A stretch of 64,000 nt of DNA from Ectocarpus siliculosus (taxonomy: Eukaryota > Sar > Phaeophyceae > Ectocarpales > Ectocarpaceae), in assembly GCA_000310025.1 (NCBI GenBank), contig FN648398.1, forward strand, positions 44,757 through 108,756. The letters are read 5' to 3'. A program made the position numbers and the translations under genes. Below are positions 33,001-43,965 of the stretch, one piece after another; the first letter of the stretch is position 1, and every line of letters starts with the position of its first letter. The notes below the pieces were generated by a model. That model had not been told where the DNA came from, did not search any database, and saw only the letters and a program-made list of their open reading frames with translations.

Positions 33001-33892
33001 TCTCGACAAGAAATGTCCCACCAAAAACCTTGGAGGGTGTGAATGGTTTGACGGGTGTGCCATCGAGAGAGATGTAGAGGCTGGGACTCTTAGAATCTCC
33101 CAAACCGCGTACATTGACAGCATGGTGAAACGATTTGATGTGCAATCGACCTCCCACATCCCCGCTACCCCCGGTGCCGACCTAGGACCGAAGCGAGATG
33201 ACGAGAAGGGAGGGGAGTGGCCGGTGAGGGAGGCCATCGGCAGCATGATGTGGGTGTCGACGTTCTCGCGTCCAGACGTATCGTTCGCCGTGCGTGCGGT
33301 AGCGCGCCACCCCACGCCCCGGCGAAGAGGCACTGGGACGCGATACAGAAGATCCTCGGGTACCTAAAGCAGACGAGGGACCTCGGCATCTCCTACCAAC
33401 GGGGATCGGGGTTAGGGCTGGCCGTGTACGTAGACGCTAGCTACGCCGACGCGGAGGATAGGCGTTCGGTGTCAGGGTTGGCAGCAACGGTTGGAGGTAC
33501 CGTAGTCAGCCATGGTAGCAAGACACAGAGCATCGTGTCTTTGTCTTCGACGGAAGCCGGGTACATTGCTGCCGGGGAGGGCGTCAAGGAAGCGTTGTTT
33601 GTGCGTGCTGTGCTTTCGTTTGTTGCCCCAGAGACCAGTGATAAGCAGCATCCAGGTCCTTGAGGACAACCAGGGGGCCATAGCGTTGGTGCAGAACCCC
33701 CTCAGCTCAGGTCGCACGAAACACATCGACGTAAGGTTTCGTTGTATCCACGGATTGTTTAGGTCGGGGGATATTTCGGTCAAGCTCGTTCCGACAACGG
33801 AGCAACACGCGGACCTCCTAACCAAGGCCCTTAGCAGCGCCAGTTTGCAGTACCACCGGCGCAAGTTGATTAATTTGCCGGAGAAGCTGTAG
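29911..33892 (+). pseudogene. Copia-B pol: protease, integrase, reverse transcriptase, RNase H
   Basis: The protease motif ADAGATTHMF is at about 30120. A gag-pre-integrase His/Cys region (HCAHGHSHEVLL, CLGC) follows. Integrase carries FVDLRG (Asp), RSDNGGE (Asp) and EYNGVAERALG (Glu). A TAG in a T-run near 30942 and a frameshift near 30990 lie between the last two. Then comes a Gly/Ser/Asp linker encoded by AGCGGC repeats (about 31780-31920). Reverse transcriptase is open from 32375 to about 33310: WDVKQAYTHATLDEEVFLRL, YGLKQSGRQWG and IYVDDILVTGS. RNase H pieces include VYVDASYADAEDRRSVSG, SLSSTEAGYIA, DNQGAIALVQNP and HADLLTKAL, with frame changes near 33312 and 33640. A nine-C run near 32349 marks another shift. 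Confidence 0.88.
31780..31925 (+). repeat. AGCGGC/AGCGAC microsatellite coding a Ser-Gly/Ser-Asp linker
   Basis: Hexamer repeats in frame with Copia-B pol lie between the integrase C-terminus and the reverse transcriptase. Confidence 0.85.
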
Positions 33893-34107
33893 CTGTTTTT
33901 AGCACTTGCATTGGACTTTCTAATAAGTGCGGCCGTTGTGATCCGCTGTGATAGCGACGTTTTTTTTTTGTGGTGGTAGGGTTTCTTTCGAGGGGTTTTG
34001 CCCGGACGCCGGGTTTCCCCTCCACTATTACCATGTTGGTATTTCTGCATCCAGGGGCGTTCTTGCCCCATTGATGGTTAGTCACTTGCGTGAAGAACCA
34101 GGGAGGG

Positions 34108-34364
34108 TGTTCGAGAGTCTGCGAACATTGGTGTTGATTACACGTGCTGTATGATTTTGTGGCACGCAGATTCGTAAGATTGCCGTTTGGTAGAGGGCAC
34201 CGTGATGAGTCACGGGGCCCCTCCTTGCTGTTGGAGCGTTGGAGCTGCTCTGTGTGGAGCACTCCCTCTTTCGTCCGTGTGAAGGACGGTCGCCTACCTC
34301 TCGTGAAGTTAATACATCACCGAAACAGTCTCACTCGATAAATAAGTGGCGTAGGCCGCAAACA
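34108..34364 (+). repeat. Copia-B 3' LTR
   Basis: TGTTCGAGAGTCTGCGAAC start, GCCGCAAACA end; same length as the 5' copy. Followed by ACTTG, the counterpart of ACTGG before the 5' LTR. Confidence 0.92.
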
Positions 34365-34894
34365 ACTTGTGCAGCACTTCACCATAGGGTCGCGGTGGAA
34401 GACAAGAACTGTTCGAGACACGAAAGGAGCAGTTCGACGTCATTGGAATTTCCCCGAACCCTGAAGGCAAGCTGGTAACGCGGACAACACTTCGACAAAT
34501 AGGGTGTCGCTGGAAAATATCGAGAGAGCTGTTCCAAAAGAATTTTCCCCGAAACCTGAAGGAAGCTGGTAACTTGGACAGCACTTCGACAAATAGGGTG
34601 TCGCTGGAATACGAACCGAGCTCGAACGACGACAAGTACGCCACTCTGAGCACCGGAGGTCGCGCGGAAACAAGAATTGCGCCAGGTTTGGCCACCTGCA
34701 TGAGCAATTCAAGTCGACATTACAACGAAGAGTACAGTTCTGCAAAAAGAAGCCTCACGATCTGAGCAAGGAGCCTCAACATTTGAGCAAGTAATTTTTA
34801 CGGAGGAACAATTCAAGAGAATTGGAAAAGGAGAAACTACTGGAAGGAGAGCCTCGGAATCAGCACCTGGCACCAGTATCAACAAGGATCGACC

Positions 34895-37800
34895 ATGGCC
34901 CAAGACAGCAAACACTTCCAACTGCTGAGGAGCCTGCATAAGTTCAGCGGCAGGGATACGGAGTATCCAGAGTGGAAGTACACGACAAGGAGGACTCTGG
35001 CCTTGTATCGGCCCAGCATTAACAAACTACTAGGGGAGAACTGGCGCCCTTCTCCTATCTACGAACTACACGACGAATGTGATGACGGTGATCAAGATGA
35101 TGGAGATGAAGATGACGAAGACACTGGAGACCGTGATGACCAAGACGCTGCATACCAAGAAGCTCTACAGCAGCTGCGTTCAGCGGAGTTAGCATCTGTG
35201 GAAGCTCGAGAAAAGGCCGCACTTGCCCACAAAGTGCTTACTGATGCTGACGAAGAACAGAAGACCATCACACGAGCGATGAAAGACGCATCCGATACTG
35301 CTGAACGATTCGCTGTGCAAGCTGAGACCATCGTTGGTCTGTACAAGGAGCAACTACCACGGCTTCGTTTTTCGCAAGGCCAATAGGAATCACGAACGAG
35401 AAAAACAGCTCTACGGTCATGATCAATCGGACGTTCCCGTTCTATCGTGAACCAGCAAGAGCTGTACGAATTTGAGGAAGCCGATTCTCAACTATTCAAT
35501 ATCCTATCACATACTGATTGGGCCAGCTAAATATGTGTTACGGCGACACGCGCCTGTGGATGAATCGAGTGGAAGCGGACTAGCTGTTTGGAAGGAGCTG
35601 GAATCTAAATTTCAGCCTGCCGATGAACACCGGCGGAGAAACCTGGATCGAGAATTGGGATGAGCTACCATGCGAACTGGTACTGATCCAGACATATTCA
35701 TCACCCATGTCTGGCATCTCGCGGAGCAACTTCGCTTCATCGGAGGGACAGTCACCGATGAGAAACTTGGGGACATCATACTACAAGGACTGCCAGCAGA
35801 GTACCGCCTGATTCGGTACCATGCTAGTTCGAGGAATGAGTACAATGATTTAGCAGACATCACTCAAACGGCGCGGAACATGTGGTACAACCGAAACCGC
35901 AAAGATGGCGCCATCACGTCATTCAAGGATAGGAGGAGTTCTGCTCGTGACGCGGGGTATTCAGCCATAACGGAAGCACCCCGTCAGTCAAGACGCCGAG
36001 ATGGAGGTTATTCGACGTCTCCATACAACAGAGATGCGGTGGAATGCTACAACTGCCACCGTTTGGGGCATGTTCAACGGAACTGTCCGGAGCTGTATTC
36101 AGGGAGTGGCCGAGCTCCTACACGGAACTACAGCAGCAGCGGCGGAAACAGGAGAAATGGATCGTATTTTCAACAGCGATCGCGGAATAACAATGGGCTT
36201 CGAGGATCCAACAACGGTTATCAGCAGCGATCGAGATCCAGCCGACCTGTACGACAAGTGAGAGACCGTCCTACGCAATGGCAGCAACAACAAAGCCAAC
36301 GGAAGAGGTGTTCGTTGCACAACACCCACCAGCATGACGATTCAGAGTGTCGTGCCCAACAACAAGATGGTATGGGCACACGACATGCATCAACAGGACG
36401 AGGAGGACCGATAACGGAAGAAACACAAGGGACGAGACAGGCTAACCCTGTTCGCCACCAAGTCCAAGACAGGGATGGTACTTGGACCTTCAATCCAAGA
36501 ATGTACAACGGTGATCATCGGACTATCAACAGAGCTACAACAGCTCATGAGGAGACGAGGGGGTCTGCTCACAACCGGAATGTCCGAACTACGTCGCAAC
36601 CAACTGAAGAGACAGTGGTTGAAGGTTATAATGGGAACCTTGGATACCCATGCGTCAGCCGCATGGAGATGGCAGCACAACGAGCTGCTTATGTGGAATT
36701 CGATCAAGGAAAATTTAATTTACTGGTGGATAGTGGAGCATGGGGCCACTACTTGGACAGCGACCTGTTACCGGATCTGGAAAACATTTTGGATTACTTC
36801 ACGTACATCACTACGCCAACGAAGATCATTGGTGCTGGAGGAATTGAGTTTGAAGGGATCAGTGAAGGCATCATCAACGTTTTCGCGAAGGATGAAGAAG
36901 GAAACGACAGGAGAGTGTGGTTCAAGTGCACAGTGGTTCCAGGGCTAGGGCGGCACCTGTTCTCTACTGGAACAGTTCAGAAGAAACGTGCAAATACGAT
37001 CATGTCAGATCAACCTCGAATCGAGTTGCCGACTACTTCGAGAGATGAATCAAGCATCGCCCTGGTGTTACGAGAAGTGGGGACGCTGTATTTCTTGGAT
37101 GTGCGACTTGACACAAGCCAATGTGAACGGAGACAGAGGATCCATGAGGAAAATATGAACACGTACGAGAAAGCATACATTGCTGCCCCACGCGCGGAGC
37201 CATACAATCTTTGGCATCGGGGTTTGGCTCATTGCCACAAGGGCATCATTGAGGCAGCAGCGCGCATGAAAGAAACTGGAGTTCGAGACCTGCAAACTTC
37301 AGAAGAGCACCCAAAGGAAGCACCCCAAAACGGCACAGCATACTGCCGTTCAACCATGTCAACGGGTGTACATGGATCTGCTGGGACCAATTTCGCCACC
37401 TGCAAAGGGCGGATTCAACTATGTCAGCAAATTCACGGATGAATATTCCAGAATGAATGTGGTGTACCTGGTAAGGACCAAGGACGAAGCCATCGACACG
37501 CTGGAACGATTTATTGACGACATCGTCATAACGAATGGTTTTCGGCTGGAGCGGCTTCGGAGTGACTGTGGAGGAGAGTACACAGCTGGGTACTACAAGA
37601 AGTTCTGCAAAACAATTGGAATCGTCCAAGAATTTTCGGCACCGGCAACACCACAATAAAATGGGATAAGCGAGCGTGCTGGACGGACGCTCATGAACAT
37701 TGTTCGATGTTTAATGCATGGCGGACAACTACCGGAGTGTCTATGGGGCGAGTTGTGCTGCACGGCGGTACACATCGCGAATCGCCTGCCGCATGTGCAT

Positions 37801-39975
37801 CTGAACAACGAGACGCCTTCCTACCGGATGTTTGGAAAACAAGCTTCGTTGCGACATCTACGGGTTATCGGATCGCCAGCATTCGTACACGTCGAAACGT
37901 ACAAGCCTAAGCTTGCCAATCGAGCTTGGCCCGGAATACTGGTTGGGTACAGCCCCAACAGCAACGCTTATCGGATTTATAATCCGCGTACCATGCGCAT
38001 CGTTCCATCGAGAAACGTGACTTTCATCGAACCAATGGACGCGGTCATGTCGCCGGTCATACCGACCATTGAGGAACTAAGCGACTACGAACCGGAAAAC
38101 GAATTATCGGTTTCCTCGGATGTCGACATACCCGGAAACGAGGGGGAAGTGAAAGATAATTCGAAATATTATGAGGAGGACTACTACGAAGAAGAACAAG
38201 AACAAGAACAAGGAATTACACCTCGCATGCACTTGCGAAGCAGCGGAAGGAATACGGATATTCAACAAGCAACAAACAACAAACGGCAGCAAGCGGAGCT
38301 ACGGAGGATATCACCATGGAATAAACTAGCGACTTTTGTCGACCAAGACCAAGACCAAGACCAAGATATAGGAGTCAAAAATCCATCAGCAGGACAACCT
38401 GTCCGGCCGCCAGCATCTATACCTGTACCTACATATCAAGAAGCCATGAGGTCTATGGATGCCGATCAATGGAAAGCAGCTATGGACAAGGAGATGAGAA
38501 GCCTGAAAGATCATTATGTGGCGGATCTAGTTCCAATTCAGAGTCTACCTCCTGGAGATGAACTCATTGGATCGAGATGGTTATATAAGATGAAAGCAAC
38601 CGGACTTATGAAGGCAAGATTCATCGTCCAAGGCTGGGGACCGTCCAAGGCTGGGGACAACGGCATGGAATCGACTGCGGAGGAACCTTCGCACCTGTGA
38701 GTCGATTTAGCTCACAGCTGGTCTTAATGACAATTGCAGCGGAAAGACGATACGTTGTGGAAACGATGGACGTGGTGACTTCATTTCTTCAGAGGAAAGT
38801 GGAAGAAGAAGTGTATGTTCGTCAAGCTAAAGGATACGTAATAATGGATGAGTTGACTGGACTACCGCTGGTGATGAAGCTCAAGAAAAGCTTATACGGA
38901 TTGAAGCAGAGCCCTCGGAACTTCGGCAACGCATTTGCCGAAGGAATTAAAAGAAATCGGGTTTACTGCTCTACTGAGCGACCCGTGCGTATATGTGGAC
39001 GGTGCTGGACCGACATACGCGACACTATGTGTGTACGTGGACGACTGCACACTAGCTGGAAAGACACCTGGCGTGGTTCAAGAATTGAAGAAACAACTAT
39101 CGTCCGGACAAATTCAATATGACGGACGGAGGACCTAGGAATGGAGATTTCTCAGAGCGACGGGGAAATCACAGTGAGCCAACACAAATATGTGATGAAC
39201 ATACGGGACAAGTGTCAAATGACGGACTGCAAACCAGCGGCAACTCCAGGATGCGGGTCAGAAATTGAACAAGAGCCGGAGAATGCTATATATTTATGTG
39301 ACCAGGACAAGAAACTCTACCATGGACGGAAGTCTACCCTTCTTGACTAACACGACGCGATGGGAGAATGGATATGCCGTGATGATCCTGTGCAGAGGGG
39401 TGAACAAGTCTACCAATTAACATATGGTCGGAGCAAAGAGAGTGCTGCGACATCTTCGAGGATGTCCGGATATGCCACTAAAGTTCAGGAGAGGACAATG
39501 GCACCTGACGTGCTACTGTGACGCGAGCTTCGCTGGATCGGGCGAGAGATTTCAGAAGCGTTCTTCTACTGGATACATCTTCATACTGGCGGGAGGTGTC
39601 ATCAGTGCAGCATCAAGTCTGCAGAAGCTAACAGCACAATCAAGTGTACATGCGGAGATCATCGCGATGGCTACAGCAGCGAGGGAAGCAATTTATCTGC
39701 AAGGTGTACTATCGGAACTTGGATTTCCATGCGGCAACATCCCGCTTCATTCGGGAGCACTAAGCACAGCAGGAAACTCCATGTTTCGAGGCCGCAGCAA
39801 GTTCATCAGCACGAGATACTGGCTACTTCGCCAGAACGTCAACCAGGGAAATATTGTGCTAAAGTTCGTGAGGAGTGAGGAGCAGCTTGCGGACATATTG
39901 AACAAGCATCTGGAACGTGTCCAATTCGTCATACAGCGGACATTGGTTCAAGAACACGGAGGATCTACGAAATAG
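34895..39975 (+). pseudogene. Copia-A gag-pol
   Basis: Gag starts MAQDSKHFQLLRSLHKFSGR with the copia YPEWKYTTRR motif. It has an unusual acidic run (DDGDQDDGDEDDED) and an Ala/Glu-rich helix, then continues past stops to VWKELESKFQP and LRFIGGTVTDEKLGDIILQG. The knuckle is CYNCHRLGHVQRNC. Protease shows LLVDSGAWGHYLDSDL. Gag-pre-integrase has LWHRGLAHCHKG. Integrase has MDLLGPI, LRSDCGGEY and NGISERAGR, with an in-frame TAA just before the last. Reverse transcriptase shows SRWLYKMKATGLMKARFIVQ, YGLKQSPRNFG and CVYVDDCTLAG. RNase H shows YCDASFAG, AQSSVHAEI and SEEQLADILNKHL. Frameshifts lie near 37335, 38680, 38960 and 39135, and stops near 35661, 37658 and 39348. The longest open part is 35670-37442. 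Confidence 0.9.
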
Positions 39976-40922
39976 GAGATTTCATGCGGAGGAACTGCAG
40001 ATGTGACAGTTTCAGATGTATAAGGACAACACGAGAAGGCTGGTGCGACGACTACACACCAACCACTACCGAGAAGAACAAGACAGGACTACCTGGACAA
40101 CAACGACATACAAGACCGACAAGACCAAGGAGGCGTACTTCCTGGACGACAACAGCAACAACAACAACAGCGTCATCATCAAAGACGTCTGGAGACACAA
40201 CAACGGCTTAATTGCTACACTGGAGAAGGAGACGGGACGGGAAGGAAAGTCATGACGTAAGAAATAGTTATACCGAACATCAGTACAGTAACGTAAGAGA
40301 AGAGTGAATTCTGTGACAATACAGTGAATCCCGGCATGGACATCACAGACATGATGTTTGCTGCAGGGTCATTCTGTCGACATAGAAGAATGAACGGTTT
40401 TACGAATAGGTGTATGTGATACTTCGTATAAGGTGTGATTACGGTAAAGGTAAAATAATTGGCCAGATGAAAGAGAAATGCTGTGATAGAGGCATGTGGT
40501 TACGTACATGCTAAGAGCGTTGAGGTACAGCAGTATTTGTATGCGACGAATGAAAGGTTTACTATTGTCATTCAACTGTATTCAATGTATTTCACTCTTG
40601 TAGAAACGCTTAAACGCAGTTTTATTTGTGTTGAGCAAACTTGGGGACGAAATTCTGACATTTGTTCACTGAATGCGGGGAGAGAATAAGAAGATAAGAA
40701 GTAGACAATAAGGACGACTATTTTTTGGAGCAGGATAGCAGCTGAACAGGCAGTTGTTGAGGCATGAGTAACGCGCGTACCGTTATACAAATTATGGGGG
40801 CGTGTGCAATGTAAGAGTACTGAATTGAAGTAGGTGCGTAAAAGACTTGCAGGATTTATGCAGTAGATTTAGAACAACACTGGGGTTGTTGAAGTGCACG
40901 CATTGCATCCATCATGGGGGCG
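39976..40922 (+). other. Copia-A 3' noncoding region
   Basis: About 950 bp lie between RNase H and the 3' LTR. It contains ACAACA and ACAAGAC-type tracts near 40140-40175 and ends in the purine tract ATGGGGGCG immediately before TGTTG. No convincing ORF. Confidence 0.6.
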
Positions 40923-41393
40923 TGTTGAAATACAGCGCGTTACTGCTGTAGGATGTGTGTAGTAGAATAGATGCAGCTGTATGATTGCTGTATGCAATCA
41001 TACGCACATGCGGTGTGATAAGTGACGTTTGGTAGAACGTAACATGTGTGACGAGTTCTAGCGAGGAGCTCACGAATGAATTGATTGATATGGTTGAGCA
41101 GGGGATTGTAATTGTAGCGAGATCACGAGGTGTTGCGAGACCCACCGGGTTCACTCCCCAACTATCCCTCTACATCTCACCTCTGCAAGTACGCTGAAGG
41201 AGAAAGAAAGTACAAGTCCCAAAAGCGGCATCTGGAAACAATATCGACTTCGGTCACTGTCCCAACAGACTTCGGTCTACACAGAGTTCAGTCTGCACAT
41301 CACACAGACTACTATCTGGAACTGCACATAGGCTTAACCGCCTGCAGACACGACCCTTGGGTACAGGGCGCTTCGACACGACACATTTCTACA
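40923..41393 (+). repeat. Copia-A 3' LTR
   Basis: Intact 471-bp LTR, TGTTGAAATACAGC to CATTTCTACA, followed by GTGCA at 41394-41398. It provides the uninterrupted reference for the split 5' LTR. Confidence 0.92.
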
Positions 41394-41480
41394 GTGCACA
41401 CATCTCCGTGCAGACTGCCGAGCCAGAGGTCGGGAGGTCGGCATGCACATGTACACATCCATCCGCGCGGCTGCGGGTTT
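41394..41480 (+). repeat. R2 repeat, right half
   Basis: GTGCACACATCTCCGTGCAG continues the R2 sequence broken at 15826 and matches 7764 onward. The next segment, CACATCCATCCGCGCGGCTG, also resembles 15682-15706 on the left side of the stack. Confidence 0.75.
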
Positions 41481-41689
41481 TCAACCAACCAAAATCCAGA
41501 AAACCGTTGAAAATATTATGAGCTCGGGCCGACCTGCCGCGAATCCTTTGATACGAAGGTATGCGTACGCATGCTACAGACCTACCGCGCTCACGCAAAT
41601 TTGGCTGCCACAGCTTGGGTACGCTGCTGCTGTTTATGTTGCCAACAGCGAACTTGGCCACTACATGGACACGTAAATATCCCTGACAG

Positions 41690-42523
41690 AGGGTACCCGG
41701 GGATGATTGGGTCGGCCTCAACACACGCTCGCTACCTGGTATCGAAAAATATATTGATGCCCCCATAGACGAAATCACGTCGCCATTAGACAACGGTTGT
41801 CGCTGTGTTTCAATAACCGGACATGACAAGCCTACAACGTTATTATGTGGGCGTGGCACACGATGGCCTCAACTCAATACTGTGGAACAAACACATGTCC
41901 GTTGAGAAAATTGATACAGTGGGCGGGGGGGACATGGGGTGATAGAGATCGGGTAGGTCTACAAGAAGCACGGTCGACGAGTACTGTGTGTCTATGCTCG
42001 ATGCCGATCCCCTGGCGAGGGCTTTCACTGACGCAGGCGATCGCTAGAGAACAGAAGAACGGCTGGCCTGCATTGGCTATAGTACTTCCACTCATGCTCG
42101 GCGTTCTTCGCCCCCTCTTCTGCTTACCTTTGCCCTGAAGGCTACGCCGGTTGATCTCTTCAGCTTCGGGGAGAAGATCGACGTCTCCCTGTTGACAAAG
42201 ACGACCCATGTAGTCGGCAGGTTATACAAGTACGTCGATGTACTCAACGGGAGAACTTATCCGTCAATTCGCCCATGACGCAGCGCGTAGTCTCAACGGT
42301 GGTTCGAGCGAAGGGCTCCATCTGCATTTTATACGCTTATCCCAACGACATCCACGCGTCGTGCTGTCGTGTTTGTATTGTCCTACGGTCAATAAATAAG
42401 CATCGCTCCGTAGAAGAAACTCTTTGGGTGGCCAGCATTCTGATGAAGAAAATTCCCAACGCAGTTCAAAATTCCATCAAGACGAACAAAACTAACAATG
42501 GTCCACACGCACGCTGGGGATGA
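41690..42523 (+). pseudogene. Decayed coding stretch of unknown family
   Basis: Coding-like frames follow one another. A block after a CCTGACAG acceptor-like site (about 41690-41900) reads DDWVGLNTRSLPGIEKYIDA ... DEITSPLDNGCRCVSITGHD. A second (about 42085-42278) reads FALKATPVDLFSFGEKIDVS and TKTTHVVGRLYKYVDVLNGR. A third (42275-42523) reads ETLWVASILMKKIPNAVQNS. The blocks use different frames, with a shift near 42240. This fits either exons with small introns or a gene decayed by indels. No family was recognised. It directly flanks the Copia-A insertion. Confidence 0.35.
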
Positions 42524-43350
42524 CTGACAAACAAACCTTTGCAATACTGTAGCACGATGAAAAAACACCTTACATCGACCCCGGCTTGTGCGTCAAAATA
42601 CTCAAAGGGATGGCGACACCTTTTTGCCACTTCTCATTTGGTTTGAAAGCATTTTGAAACCGCTTTGCCCCGAGTTACAAGTCACGATGTGATTTATATG
42701 TGCCTCGAGGTCAACGTCCCTGCCCCTCAAAGCCGAGCCGGCGGAGGCCGAGGTACCGCTAATAGCCAGTATCATGATAAGGAGGAAATACGCGATTCCG
42801 ATCCTCGCTGCCGTGGTCGTCTTCATCGCCATGGTTATCCTGCATCAAATCAGGCAAGGGGCAGCGTACGGTTCAGAACGAACAATCAAGAAAAGGCATT
42901 CGATCAACGCAAGGACCAGGAGTATTCCGTTTTCGATAATAAGCAACCGATCGGTCGGCCGGCTTTGACGGTGTGGCGGTGGCGTCCATCCCGACAACCC
43001 ACCTTGTTTGGGTGGCAGTGGTATCTCGGGGAAGGGGTTAGGAGCGAGAGATGTGGGCAGTAAGAGAATGGAGGCGTCTTTCGTCTTTTCCATCGAGGGT
43101 AATTCGGGGGAAGTGATTCTTGGACGCGCCAACGAGAGCACTGACGTGGTAAAGAGATGCGGGGGAGGAAGGCGAGGGTAGGGGCGCTAGTGAGGGTGAT
43201 GGGAGCCCTGGAGACGGTCGGGGGGTGGTGCTTCCAAGCGAGACATGTCGCTTGTGTCGAGAACAGGGTGGCAGATTGAATAACAACATATGGGAAGAAG
43301 GATCGGTGTAAACTTGCACCGAAGCGTCTGAACATGTGGTCATTCCAGCT
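42524..43350. other. Opposing short ORFs, one with a membrane anchor, one with a signal peptide
   Basis: The plus ORF 42774-42968 begins MIRRKYAIPILAAVVVFIAM, a single-pass type II anchor pattern. The overlapping minus ORF 42602-42832 begins with a signal-peptide-like RIGIAYFLLIMILAISGTSA. Only one of them, if either, can be real. No downstream exon was identified. Confidence 0.25.
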
Positions 43351-43351
43351 T

Positions 43352-43384
43352 CCCTACCCTAGCCCTAGCCCTAACCCTAACCCC
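43352..43384. repeat. Short interstitial telomere-like tract
   Basis: The tract reads CCCTACCCTAGCCCTAGCCC then TAACCCTAACCCC: about five degenerate CCCTAA-type units, immediately before the CCATGG-palindrome cluster. Confidence 0.6.
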
Positions 43385-43419
43385 GATAAGACCGTGGAAG
43401 CTGCCCTAAACCTGTTTTG

Positions 43420-43965
43420 AATAACTTCCATGGAAGCCTAAGGTTCGACTTCCATGGAAGCTATTCTACTTCCATGGGATTTCCATGGGACTTCCGTGGA
43501 AGTTAAATTCCATGGAAGTAGCACATCCATATTTCGTATCTTTTGTGTCCCACCTATTCTACGGTTTTTCTAAAACGCCAGTGGGAAACCCATCGGCAGC
43601 CCATGGGTGACCCATGGGCCGCCCATGGGCCGCCCATGGGCACTTTGTTGCCCATGGTTGACCCATGGGTGCCCATGAGCATGGTAGCCCGTGGGCAACC
43701 CAATAGCGGCTAATGAGAGCCGTTCAACCGGAACCAGTGTGCTCCTAAAAAATTGATTGTTATCTGCTTTCGAACAGACATTATAGCGGAACCCTAACGC
43801 CGAGCCTATCCCTATCCTCAAGCCCACACGATACGTGCTAGGTTGGCGCTGGTGGTCAAGTTTAGGTTGATGTTCTAGGTTGATATGCTGGTGGCGAAGT
43901 TCGAGGTTGAAGTGCCCACGGCGGGCACTTCATGGGCACTTCATGGGCCGCCCATGGGCATCGCC
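43420..43965. repeat. Clusters of CCATGG-centred palindromes
   Basis: Between 43420 and 43520, ACTTCCATGGAAGT-like palindromes occur about six times at 11-27 bp spacing. Between 43598 and 43690, CCCATGGGCC/GCCCATGGGT palindromes occur about seven times. Two or three more lie at 43930-43965. The core is conserved and the flanking arms differ by cluster. The spacing is irregular, unlike a tandem satellite. Confidence 0.8.

Larger units (their letters stand above)
24875..34364 (+). mobile_element. Copia-B: Ty1/copia element inside Copia-A leader, carrying a DIRS-type insertion
   Basis: Two 257-bp LTRs (24875-25131 and 34108-34364) start TGTT and end AAACA and differ at about 12 positions (about 5 percent). 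The flanking 5 bases are ACTGG and ACTTG, a target duplication with one change. A purine-rich AGGGAGGG precedes the 3' LTR. The interior has all copia domains (gag with two zinc knuckles, protease, integrase, reverse transcriptase, RNase H). Its gag N-terminus is separated from the rest by about 3.4 kb of minus-strand DIRS-type sequence. Multiple frameshifts make it inactive. Confidence 0.9.
24754..34625 (+). repeat. Leader tandem repeat of Copia-A, interrupted by Copia-B
   Basis: Four irregular units of roughly 90-115 bp carry ATTTCCCCGAACCCTGAAG, AGCTGGTAACTTGG and CAGCACTTCGACAAATAGGG. Unit 1 starts at about 24754. Unit 2 starts at about 24839, is cut at 24874 and resumes at 34365. Units 3 and 4 start at about 34446 and 34541. 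Units 3 and 4 show the uninterrupted target sequence GGTAACTTGGACAGCACTTC, with ACTGG before and ACTTG after Copia-B. The coordinates span the inserted element. Confidence 0.8.
15827..41393 (+). mobile_element. Copia-A: outermost Ty1/copia element of a nested stack
   Basis: The termini are TGTTGCAATACAGC (15827) and CATTTCTACA (41393), flanked by a perfect 5-bp duplication GTGCA. The 3' LTR is 40923-41393. The 5' LTR is split into 15827-15905 and 23344-23739 by a later insertion. The leader contains Copia-B at 24875-34364. After removing both insertions about 8.6 kb remains: LTR, long leader, decayed gag-pol (34895-39975), about 950 bp of 3' noncoding sequence, polypurine tract ATGGGGGCG, LTR. 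By eye the LTRs differ at roughly 24 positions plus one 4-bp indel (about 5 percent). This makes Copia-A the oldest insertion in the stack. Confidence 0.9.
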
